A stretch of 64,000 nucleotides of DNA from Legionellales bacterium. Its GTDB lineage: Bacteria > Pseudomonadota > Gammaproteobacteria > Berkiellales > Berkiellaceae. Every line of letters begins with the position of its first letter. The first letter of the stretch is position 1. The translations under genes were made by a program, and so were the position numbers. The stretch is taken from contig PANA01000005.1 of the NCBI GenBank assembly GCA_002708265.1, positions 364,216 to 428,215 on the forward strand. Reading direction: 5' to 3'. This document shows positions 28,588 to 36,546 of this stretch, in pieces. A model generated the notes under the pieces. It was not told the origin of the DNA and ran no database searches. It saw only the letters and a program-made list of their open reading frames with translations.

Positions 28588-28941
28588 ATGACCAAATCTT
28601 TCATCGACCAAGTCGTCCATGAACTCGAAGATCAAAAAGCCATCAACATCATTCCCATCGACGTAAGCGATTTAACCTGTGTCACTGATCATATGGTCAT
28701 TGCCAGTGGAACGTCCACACGTCATGTGTGTGCGATTGCAGACAATCTGATCAAAGAGCTCAAAAACAGTGGCATCAAACCATTAAGCTACCAGCGCGAT
28801 CCCAATGGGGATTGGATGCTTGTAGATTTTGGTGAAGTAGTTGTTCACGTCATGCATCCGAGAACTCGTGAGTTTTATAATTTAGAAAAACTCTGGGGAC
28901 CGGCACCAGAAGCCAGTAGCGAGAACCGACCCGCAGTGTAG
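28588..28941 (+). CDS. rsfS: Ribosomal silencing factor RsfS
   Basis: A 117-residue protein that binds ribosomal protein uL14 and blocks subunit joining when nutrients are short. The family pattern is visible: AINIIPIDVSDLTCVTDHMV, then SGTSTRHVCAIADNL, and GDWMLVDFGEVVVHVMHP. It follows nadD by 57 bases as usual. The expected next gene, rlmH, is absent; instead the opposite-strand orphan at 28951-30435 begins 9 bases away. Confidence 0.93.
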   Translation: MTKSFIDQVVHELEDQKAINIIPIDVSDLTCVTDHMVIASGTSTRHVCAIADNLIKELKNSGIKPLSYQRDPNGDWMLVDFGEVVVHVMHPRTREFYNLEKLWGPAPEASSENRPAV

Positions 28942-28950
28942 CGGCAACGT

Positions 28951-30435
28951 TTATTTAGGCCGCCGCCGGGAACTTACGCTGTCTTCTCGAGCGCCACCTG
29001 GTCGCGGCTCTTCTAGATCTAACATACTATCATCCGTTGTGCCGGGTGGCACTGCCTCATGCTCTTCTGCCCCTTCAGGAGCCGAGCTTCTTGGCGCATC
29101 AGGCTTTGGCGCTTTAGAAAAGCTTTTACCACTCGCATCCCAACGATAGTCTTCGCCATTTAGTTTTAGGCCGATATTTAACTCTGATTGAGCGGCTGCT
29201 TCAGAAAGTGCCTCAAGCAATTTCTTCGCTTGTTCTGGGGGCGTAATATTCATTTTCAGTTGACGAATAGAGGGATCGTTTTTCGCTTGATGCACTAACG
29301 TCATCGCGGTCAGCTGATAAAAATCTTCAAAGCGACCTTTTTTCCAAGCGATACTCACGCTGCGAGGATTAGAAGTAAAGGTTGCTTGTACATCACACTC
29401 TTTACTATTAAGTTTGGTACAAGAAACGGCGTATTGATGGGGTCCCTTCTCTTCTAGTTCAATTTCATTTTTAGGGTCGTCCTTTAGGGCTTTTACAGAC
29501 GCCAAAATGGCCTTGAAGTGTTGTTCATCAACGTATGACTCCCCTCTAAAGGGAGAGCGTCGCCCTTCATCAAAAACCTCTATCACAGGCTCAGCATCAG
29601 CTACTGATCCAGATGTTGATGAAGGCTCAGAGCTCTCACTCGGGTTTTCTGATGGGGGTACCGGAACAGTGGCTTCGATTCTATGCCCGGTCATTCGTTC
29701 ATAATGGTCCATAACGACCTGTGCTAATTCACTTCTCTCAGCAATTTTAGATAACATGTCAAAAGGGACAGCAAAAGAAAAAAGGTTTTTTTCGTTGGGC
29801 GGTGAAATCACCCGTCCAAAAAACGCCGTCTGAAACGCTTCATAGGTCTGGGCATCTGGCATTTGTATAATCAAAAGATCACGCCCACTTTCATCGCGAT
29901 TGGCGACAATCCTTTGCACTTTCAATTGTCGCAACTGCTCATCAAACGCTGGTGCTGTTAAGCGTTGAAATAACTCACTGGGGGACCATAAGATAGCTGG
30001 TGTAAAAACACGCTCAGGTGCTGGAGGCGGTTGTTGGGGTAATCCCGTCTGCTCTGCAGCAGGTTTAAGTGCTCGCGCACGCGCAATTGCATCAAAGAGG
30101 TTACGAACATATCCCAAAACTGGCTCTTCAGCACTTTCTGTAGCGCTTTGAATATAAGCGTCTAGTCGAGGAATTCTGAGCATTGTTGGGGTAGGTTGAG
30201 CTAAGGCAGTATTATCTGCTTCAAGCCCTAGACTTATCATGAATGCATACTTATTAGCGAGAGACGGAAACACTATTTGCAGCGTATCAGTATCTGAAAA
30301 CCACTGCATATCACAGACAGCTGTATTCTGTAAAAGCGTAGTGAGCCCCTCACTCGTAAAGTTGTTGTAGCCAGGCGCATTGCTGTAAAGAAAGGGCGCG
30401 AATTCTCTTTGGACATGAGGAGGAGGACGGTGCAT
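28951..30435 (-). CDS. Orphan modular protein with basic C-terminal tail; candidate effector
   Basis: I do not recognise this 494-residue soluble protein. It has no signal peptide. Two N-terminal segments look alike (TLQIVFPSLANKYAFMISLG at 51-70 and LLIIQMPDAQTYEAFQTAFF at 187-206), suggesting a duplicated alpha/beta module. A Pro-rich stretch lies at 131-145 and a Ser/Glu/Pro-rich linker at 255-300. A third module at about 305-430 contains LKMNITPPEQAKKLLEALSE, which resembles part of the 1324-residue protein at 32403-36377. Residues 440-494 are disordered and acidic, ending in the basic tail SSRRRPK. A GAGAG element lies upstream of the ATG. It is encoded opposite to the conserved genes on both sides, in the place where rlmH would be expected. 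Confidence 0.75.
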   Translation of the reverse strand: MHRPPPHVQREFAPFLYSNAPGYNNFTSEGLTTLLQNTAVCDMQWFSDTDTLQIVFPSLANKYAFMISLGLEADNTALAQPTPTMLRIPRLDAYIQSATESAEEPVLGYVRNLFDAIARARALKPAAEQTGLPQQPPPAPERVFTPAILWSPSELFQRLTAPAFDEQLRQLKVQRIVANRDESGRDLLIIQMPDAQTYEAFQTAFFGRVISPPNEKNLFSFAVPFDMLSKIAERSELAQVVMDHYERMTGHRIEATVPVPPSENPSESSEPSSTSGSVADAEPVIEVFDEGRRSPFRGESYVDEQHFKAILASVKALKDDPKNEIELEEKGPHQYAVSCTKLNSKECDVQATFTSNPRSVSIAWKKGRFEDFYQLTAMTLVHQAKNDPSIRQLKMNITPPEQAKKLLEALSEAAAQSELNIGLKLNGEDYRWDASGKSFSKAPKPDAPRSSAPEGAEEHEAVPPGTTDDSMLDLEEPRPGGAREDSVSSRRRPK

Positions 30436-30560
30436 AGAAACAATCTCTCATTTGAAACCTGCAGACATCATTATAGTGGATCTAGCTTATTTTGTCACTT
30501 GACCAATTAAGAAGAGGCCGGAGAAACTGGCACTATACCGTGTAACTTCAAGAGACTTCC

Positions 30561-32399
30561 ATGACTTTATGGCTTAAGAACCAAGCGGCTGAGCAGCGGC
30601 TATTTCGCTCTCGGCTGATGCTAGCGATTCCTATGGTTATTATCCTTTTTGGTTTACTAATAGCACGCTTAGTGTATCTCCAATTTTATGAGCATCAGCA
30701 TTACCGACAGCTGGCCAAAAATAATGCTATCAGTGTTCGCCCTATTCAACCGACACGGGGACTCATTTATGATCGTCATGGACGTTTACTGGCAAAGAAC
30801 AAGCCCGCTTATCAGCTTCAAGCGATACCTGAGCAGTTAACCATCGACAAGATGCTATTGATTGAAGGACTTGATGGCATTGGGGTATGGTCTGATGAGA
30901 AAGACAAGGCACGAGCATTAGATCGTTTAAAGCGCGCACGTAGTTTTGAGCCTGCCATTTTAAAAGTTAACTTGACTGAAAAAGAAGTGGCTAACTTTAT
31001 GAGTGAGCAATACCGGTTTGATGGCGTCTCAGTCGAAGCTACGTTAATCCGTGAGTATCCTGCTGGACCCGCTTTTGCGCACTCAGTGGGGTATGTGGGT
31101 CGTATTAGTGAAGAAGAGCTCAGTACATTAGACAAGCAGGTACATGCTGGTAATGAGTTTATCGGTAAAAACGGCATTGAGTACTATTACCAAAGCTTAC
31201 TAGTGGGAGAGCAGGGATTTGTTGAGATAGAAGTGGATGCAACAGGTCGACGAATCAAAGACCACAGTATTCACCCTGCTATACCAGGCATGGACATCTA
31301 TTTAACCATTGATGCGCTACTACAGGAGAAAATCATTACGCTGATGGAGGATAAGCGAGGGGCTGTGGTGGTTATCGACCCACAATCTGGTGAAGTCTTA
31401 TCATTGGTTTCACAGCCTGCGTTCGATCCGAATGGGTTTGTTCGAGGGTGGGACAGACAGAGTTACGCCGCATTGCAGTCTAGTAAGGACAAACCTTTAT
31501 TTAACCGTGTACTTCAGGGACGTTATCCCCCTGCTTCAACTGCAAAGCCTTTTTTTGGGCTAGCCGGTTTAGAAGAAAAAGTCGTGACACGAGACTTTAA
31601 AATCGAAGATCCGGGTTGGTATCAAATAGAAGAAGACACGCGTGTATACCGCGACTGGTTACGGCAAGGGCACGGGAGTGTGAACCTCACTAAAGCCATT
31701 TCAGAATCCTGTGATACTTATTTTTATCACTTAGCACATGAAATGGGCATCACTCCGATGGCGAAGTGGTTGAAACAGTTTGGTTTTGGTGAAAAAACAT
31801 ACATAGATTTACCGCATGAGAATGCGGGTATCGTACCAACACCGGAGTGGAAACGGCGTCATTATGGTGAGAAATGGTTTACTGGGGAGTCATTAAACGT
31901 TGGGATTGGGCAAGGATACTTTGTTGCTACCCCACTTCAGCTGGCTGTTTCTACTGCCATCCTAAGTAACAAAGGAAAACGTTACCAACCCCATTTATTA
32001 AAAGCAACTCGGGGAGCTGAGGGAGAGACCATTCAGGTATTGCCTCAACCATTGAAACCAGTTAATGCCTCTAACGAGCACTGGCAGACCGTCATAGAAG
32101 GCATGGTACAAACTATTGAGTCGAATCGTGGTACTGCGCGACGCTTAAAAAAGGGAGCAGAGTATCGATTTGGGGCAAAGACAGGAACCGCACAGGTCTT
32201 TGGTTTAAAAGAAGGTGAAAAATATGTCAAGAGTGAGGTTGAAGCTCACCTGCGCGATCATACCTTATTCATTGCCTTTGCGCCGGTTGAAAGACCTGAA
32301 GTAGCGATTGCGATTATTTTAGAAAACCAAAATGGTAGTGCTGATTTAGGCAGGAAAGTGTTAGATGCGTATTTTGAAAGTAAATTAGCACCAAGTTAA
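30561..32399 (+). CDS. mrdA: Penicillin-binding protein 2 (peptidoglycan transpeptidase)
   Basis: A 612-residue class B PBP that cross-links peptidoglycan during cell elongation with RodA. One membrane anchor (about residues 18-42) is followed by the PBP dimer domain, with RGLIYDRHGRLLAKN at about 66-80. The transpeptidase domain has STAK (S326), SCD (383-385) and KTG (540-542). Its end lies 3 bases from the end of the opposite-strand 1324-residue orphan, leaving no room for a terminator. rodA is displaced by 4.1 kb, so the two elongasome genes probably have separate promoters here. Confidence 0.95.
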   Translation: MTLWLKNQAAEQRLFRSRLMLAIPMVIILFGLLIARLVYLQFYEHQHYRQLAKNNAISVRPIQPTRGLIYDRHGRLLAKNKPAYQLQAIPEQLTIDKMLLIEGLDGIGVWSDEKDKARALDRLKRARSFEPAILKVNLTEKEVANFMSEQYRFDGVSVEATLIREYPAGPAFAHSVGYVGRISEEELSTLDKQVHAGNEFIGKNGIEYYYQSLLVGEQGFVEIEVDATGRRIKDHSIHPAIPGMDIYLTIDALLQEKIITLMEDKRGAVVVIDPQSGEVLSLVSQPAFDPNGFVRGWDRQSYAALQSSKDKPLFNRVLQGRYPPASTAKPFFGLAGLEEKVVTRDFKIEDPGWYQIEEDTRVYRDWLRQGHGSVNLTKAISESCDTYFYHLAHEMGITPMAKWLKQFGFGEKTYIDLPHENAGIVPTPEWKRRHYGEKWFTGESLNVGIGQGYFVATPLQLAVSTAILSNKGKRYQPHLLKATRGAEGETIQVLPQPLKPVNASNEHWQTVIEGMVQTIESNRGTARRLKKGAEYRFGAKTGTAQVFGLKEGEKYVKSEVEAHLRDHTLFIAFAPVERPEVAIAIILENQNGSADLGRKVLDAYFESKLAPS

Positions 32400-32402
32400 A
32401 GG

Positions 32403-35400
32403 TTATTTCATTCTAGTTCTAAAACGAGTACTACTGTCACTTGGTTCATCACGGCCTGACCGTGGTGTTTCCGCTTCTCCGTTTGATACCCTTTCGCCAA
32501 TCGCGGGAGTACTCGGCGCGTCCTTTTCAACTTTAAAGTCGATTGTGTTCCCGGCGATATTGGCAGGCGGCGTGTCACTGAGTTCTAAGCCTTTACCTTT
32601 TTTCTTACTAACGACCCATTTTGTACCAATTTGGATATTTCTGTCTTCAAGCAAATGCGGAAATTTATCATGTATTTTCTGTAAAGACGTGAGGGCAGCT
32701 TTTGTCATAGCTGGACTGGTTTCTTTAATTTTAAGATCGGTGCCGGGCACTGTGGCTTCCAGAGCGGTTAGCAAGCCTTCTGTTGCTACCCTTTGACGAT
32801 CGTTAGCAGTAGAAGTCCGTTTAGGCTTAAACTCTGTTCCAAGTCTTTCTTTTAAGCCAAAATTACTCCACTTCCTATCCCCTTTCACTTTAACTTTTTC
32901 GACATCGGTAAAACGCATCCATTCTTGACCATTACTGTTTGAAAGGCTGGCTTCAATATATGTTTTAGATCGCAGTGCTTTATTATTCTCATAACTCTGC
33001 TTTCTCATCACCAAACCTTCATTAGGCCCTTGAATTGGCATTCCTTCTTTATCACGCTGTAGCTTCGTTACATCTTCAGAGCCTACTCCGTTTGCATACC
33101 GATCGGCAATTCGCACCATCGCCTCATCAAAAGTTTGTGTATTGTATTCATCAGACAGGGGTTTAGAGGTATCTAGTCTAGAGCGTCCGTTGACCTCTAG
33201 GGTTGCAGCACCTTGATCAGGTGTTTCAGACATTTCTTTTATTTGAATGGATGAGTTATCTCCCATCGCATTTTCAAACCTCTCTCTTCCTTTCTCAATC
33301 TTTTTTAATCGCTTTTCTAACGATCTTTGAGCAGCATTCTGTCTCAACGCTAAACGGCTACGGGCTTTGGGTTTTCTATCATCAACTATTGATGATTTTC
33401 CACCTTGATACTTCTCAACTTCCTTTTCAAACTTAGCAACCTCTTTCTGTCCTTTTTTAGACGCTTTATAGGCAGAAAAATCAAAAGGGTCGATTGTAAA
33501 TCTTTCACTTTTAAAGTCATAGTAGTGATCCTTGCCCTCGCGATTTCGGATGACAATTTGATCTTCTTTACCAACTGCCAGCAAACGCTCACGCTGAAAT
33601 TTTTTACTCTTTAAATGTGCTGCGACAACTGATTGTAATCGACCAACATCCTCCCCTGTGGCACTAAAAACAATTTCGCGCTCAAAAGGGCGATCATCCA
33701 CTCTTGTATAAGCCCCTATTAGGCCATATGCAACGGCTTTATTGATGCACATTTTATCGCGATTACGATCTAGCACACTGATACTATTGGGGATAACACT
33801 AAATCCTTCGCCGTCTTCTGTAGGGGTAACTTTAAATTGGGCGTTCCCTTTTCGGTTACCTTTTGAGGGTCCGCTGGATCCTTCCATTAGAACGGATAAG
33901 GATCCATCAGTATCAACTTCTGTCGCTTTGAAAGTTCGCACCGTCGGATCTGCTTCCATGATGGCTCGCAAACCAGAAGGGGAATATGTTCCCGTTGGAG
34001 CACCTTTAAAACTAACAACACTCTCTGGCTTCCCATCTGATTCCATTGAGCCACTTGCAGTTGGATCTTCATTCTCATAACCATGTTCACTAGCAACTCC
34101 AGAAAGAGTACTATTTTCTGCTGGTAGGCCATCACCGACTACAGATGGTTCATCAACACCGGGCAAAACATTTTCATACTGATGCGTTTCACCAGTGGAA
34201 CTTGGTCTTACACTATGTTTATCCCTAGCCTCCCTATCAGGCAACGAAGGAGCAACAGTAGGGTGAGCATACCCATCAAGCCGAGGTTTAACAGTAGGGT
34301 TAGCATACGGCCCATCAGGTCTCGGACTGCTTACAGCATGCTGCCCTCCTTCAGAACCATACAATGGGTTTGATATACCTCTCTCTGCTAATGGATTTCT
34401 CTCCATTTCTCCCCAAGAACCATACAATGGGTTTGATACACCACCTAACTCGAACGGTTTTAAAACATCTGACAATTTAGTGCTTGTTGGTAGTGGTACT
34501 TCTGATACGACATTACTTGCTAATGTCTTAAAATGTTCACTTTCTGTATGAAAGCTCGCTGCTGCTCTTTCAGCTTTCTCACGACGCTCTGAATCTAGGC
34601 CTGGCATAGTGGCAATCTCAAACATTAGGCCTGCTGCTTCCTCAACCTTTTCAGCCGCCTCCGTTGCAAGCGTTTTTATCTCGTCAGGATAACCACTGCG
34701 ATGTGCTTCCAATAAATTCGCACTAGCAGCTTCAACTAGCTGACTGCAACGAATAAATTTTTCTTTATATTCGTCTTCGTCAAAAAATTCAACTGCCGGC
34801 TCTGAGGGGCTATCAGTACCACCAATTGATATATATCCCTCTTCAGCTGCTGGATATCGAACTTCATAGCCACCCTCCATTGCTGGTTGGGAACTTCCTG
34901 AAAGTTCTGCAGCAGGATGAAAATTCCCCCCTTGGTCATACATACCTCTGCCAATGACAGAAGGGGCTGGCGCTGTATCTGAAACTGTAGGTATTACCAA
35001 TCCAGAAACAGCGGATGGTTCTTCTGAAATTATAGGTGCAACACTTTGATAGTCTCCCCCAACAGTTGGCATAACAGCAGTATAAAGCGAACTACCTATA
35101 CCACCTGAAGAAAACGAATTTTTAGCAGGATTAACGCCGTCTAGCACTACACTTTCATATCCTTCGTTAATAACTGGGCTACGGGAATATTCAGGATATT
35201 GATGGAGATTTCTGTTGCTTCCCAATGCCACAGCACTTTCTAATAATGGATCATCGATGGATTCAAGTTTATTTCCAAGTAATTTATCTTTAAATTTTCG
35301 TAATCGACGCCCACCTGCTCGAAAGGCGCTTTCGATTTGCATAGCTATATTAAAAGCATCGGGTTTTACTGAATTTTCCTGGCCTTTCTTAACTTGTTCT

Positions 35401-36377
35401 TTTGCTTTTTTAGTATCGATACCTCTGTACCATTTCTCCATTTCTGGCGTTTTGGAAAATTCTAGACTTCTCAATGCGGCCCGCTGTACCACCTGTTGAG
35501 CATCGCACCCCTTAAGCGTTTCGGAACCAACGTCTACCCCTTTCATTAAAAGCTTTATGCTGCGATTATAGGTGTCTATTATGGCTGCTCTTCTTTGAAT
35601 TTTAGAAGCCAGTTCCGGTGAAGCGTTATCGATGTACTGTTGAATTTCATCATTCATTGCTCGAACCATTTCGTTCCTTTGAGAAATTCGTGAAGCTAAC
35701 GCACCTTTATAAGGTTCTTGATCTTTTTTTGCGGCTTCCCGATCTTTCTTTTTTCTAAAAGGATTCCATGAGGTGCTGGCGAGTTTACTTCGTGTTTTAT
35801 CCAAATGTTTTATAGTCTTAAAGCACAACTCACGCGCCTTAGGCTCATCCTTCTCAAGTCCTCTTGTGAGCAATTCAAGAACTAAATTATCTTTTCGAAC
35901 TTCAGCCCGCGCTATTCTATTTCTATCATTACTTTTTAATGCTGCTTCCCACTCAGCTAATACAGTGGAACTCTCGTCCTTTAATTGATCGAAATTAAAT
36001 CCTTCTAACTTCTTTGAATATTGAGATTTCACTCTACCTACTGGCGGATAACCTTTAACAGGAGGGGGGCGATCTGCAACTACAGGTGTCCCCTCTGGTC
36101 TTTTTGACGCATAGGCAGGTTCTTCTCTAGGCCCAAGTTCAGCGTACCCACTTGATACTGGAGCTCTTCTTATTCCCCCTGGACCTAGAGACCGGTACTC
36201 TGCACTTGAGCGAGAGGGTTGTGAATGATTATCTGCGAGATGGTCATACGTAACCTTATCCGGTCTGAAAGGTTGACGCTCCATTTTTTCCTCGTTCAAA
36301 GATGCATAGCCTGAACTTCCCTCCTTTGGCAAGGGCTGCGCTGGTCTTCCAGTATTTTTGCCTTTCTTGCGGGCCAT
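32403..36377 (-). CDS. 1324-residue orphan with tyrosine-motif array (ITIM/YxxL, EPAYA, NPLY, YxN); candidate host-signalling scaffold
   Basis: No known full-length family is recognised and there is no signal peptide. Residues 1-125 are disordered with motifs SGYASL (Y24), VTYDHL (Y44), AEYRSL (Y61), SGYAEL (Y78) and EPAYA (Y89); Y44, Y61 and Y78 are exactly 17 residues apart. Residues 130-370 are basic and helical. Residues 390-520 add YESV, SLYTAV, YQSV and EGYISI. Residues 649-673 contain two SNPLYGS copies, and 691-770 contain YANP, YENV and YENE. Residues 810-1260 are folded alpha/beta with a lysine-rich coil at 970-1035; the last part resembles the orphan at 28951. The tail ends RFRTRMK. 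A strong AAGGGG site precedes the ATG. The motifs match host SH2, PTB or YxxPhi sorting ligands; phosphorylation and secretion are inference. It separates mrdA from rodA. Confidence 0.8.
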   Translation of the reverse strand: MARKKGKNTGRPAQPLPKEGSSGYASLNEEKMERQPFRPDKVTYDHLADNHSQPSRSSAEYRSLGPGGIRRAPVSSGYAELGPREEPAYASKRPEGTPVVADRPPPVKGYPPVGRVKSQYSKKLEGFNFDQLKDESSTVLAEWEAALKSNDRNRIARAEVRKDNLVLELLTRGLEKDEPKARELCFKTIKHLDKTRSKLASTSWNPFRKKKDREAAKKDQEPYKGALASRISQRNEMVRAMNDEIQQYIDNASPELASKIQRRAAIIDTYNRSIKLLMKGVDVGSETLKGCDAQQVVQRAALRSLEFSKTPEMEKWYRGIDTKKAKEQVKKGQENSVKPDAFNIAMQIESAFRAGGRRLRKFKDKLLGNKLESIDDPLLESAVALGSNRNLHQYPEYSRSPVINEGYESVVLDGVNPAKNSFSSGGIGSSLYTAVMPTVGGDYQSVAPIISEEPSAVSGLVIPTVSDTAPAPSVIGRGMYDQGGNFHPAAELSGSSQPAMEGGYEVRYPAAEEGYISIGGTDSPSEPAVEFFDEDEYKEKFIRCSQLVEAASANLLEAHRSGYPDEIKTLATEAAEKVEEAAGLMFEIATMPGLDSERREKAERAAASFHTESEHFKTLASNVVSEVPLPTSTKLSDVLKPFELGGVSNPLYGSWGEMERNPLAERGISNPLYGSEGGQHAVSSPRPDGPYANPTVKPRLDGYAHPTVAPSLPDREARDKHSVRPSSTGETHQYENVLPGVDEPSVVGDGLPAENSTLSGVASEHGYENEDPTASGSMESDGKPESVVSFKGAPTGTYSPSGLRAIMEADPTVRTFKATEVDTDGSLSVLMEGSSGPSKGNRKGNAQFKVTPTEDGEGFSVIPNSISVLDRNRDKMCINKAVAYGLIGAYTRVDDRPFEREIVFSATGEDVGRLQSVVAAHLKSKKFQRERLLAVGKEDQIVIRNREGKDHYYDFKSERFTIDPFDFSAYKASKKGQKEVAKFEKEVEKYQGGKSSIVDDRKPKARSRLALRQNAAQRSLEKRLKKIEKGRERFENAMGDNSSIQIKEMSETPDQGAATLEVNGRSRLDTSKPLSDEYNTQTFDEAMVRIADRYANGVGSEDVTKLQRDKEGMPIQGPNEGLVMRKQSYENNKALRSKTYIEASLSNSNGQEWMRFTDVEKVKVKGDRKWSNFGLKERLGTEFKPKRTSTANDRQRVATEGLLTALEATVPGTDLKIKETSPAMTKAALTSLQKIHDKFPHLLEDRNIQIGTKWVVSKKKGKGLELSDTPPANIAGNTIDFKVEKDAPSTPAIGERVSNGEAETPRSGRDEPSDSSTRFRTRMK
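34353..34438 (-). repeat. In-frame 23-base direct repeat encoding the two NPLY motifs
   Basis: A 23-base unit beginning AGAACCATACAATGGG occurs at 34353-34375 and again at 34416-34438, exactly 63 bases (21 codons) apart. On the coding strand both copies encode the SNPLYGS core. Near-identity at the DNA level suggests a recent internal duplication. Confidence 0.85.
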
Positions 36378-36546
36378 CTAACACTTCCCCTTACTTAGTT
36401 CTTCGAAGCATGCTTTGGTGTACTTCGTTGACCTAATCTAAAACTGTTTTAACAGTACTGTTCATTAGAGAGTTTATCGGCAGTTAGTTTCCATTCTTTA
36501 GCGCCATCGTGTACTTTCACAGACAAGACAAGACAGGAGAGTCGTC

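Noticed and set aside
30818-31177. A 119-codon minus-strand open frame inside mrdA
   Set aside because: mrdA has all its catalytic motifs in the opposite frame; this is a shadow.
33742-34080. A 112-codon plus-strand open frame opposite the 1324-residue orphan
   Set aside because: It lies wholly within the long coding frame, with composition typical of an antisense shadow and no ribosome binding site.
34353-34438. Direct repeats considered as a CRISPR or mobile-element signal
   Set aside because: There are only two copies, 63 bases apart and in frame within a coding sequence; they encode the same peptide motif, so they are protein repeats.
36428-36433. TTGACC considered as the -35 box of rodA
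   Set aside because: No acceptable -10 hexamer lies 16-18 bases downstream.
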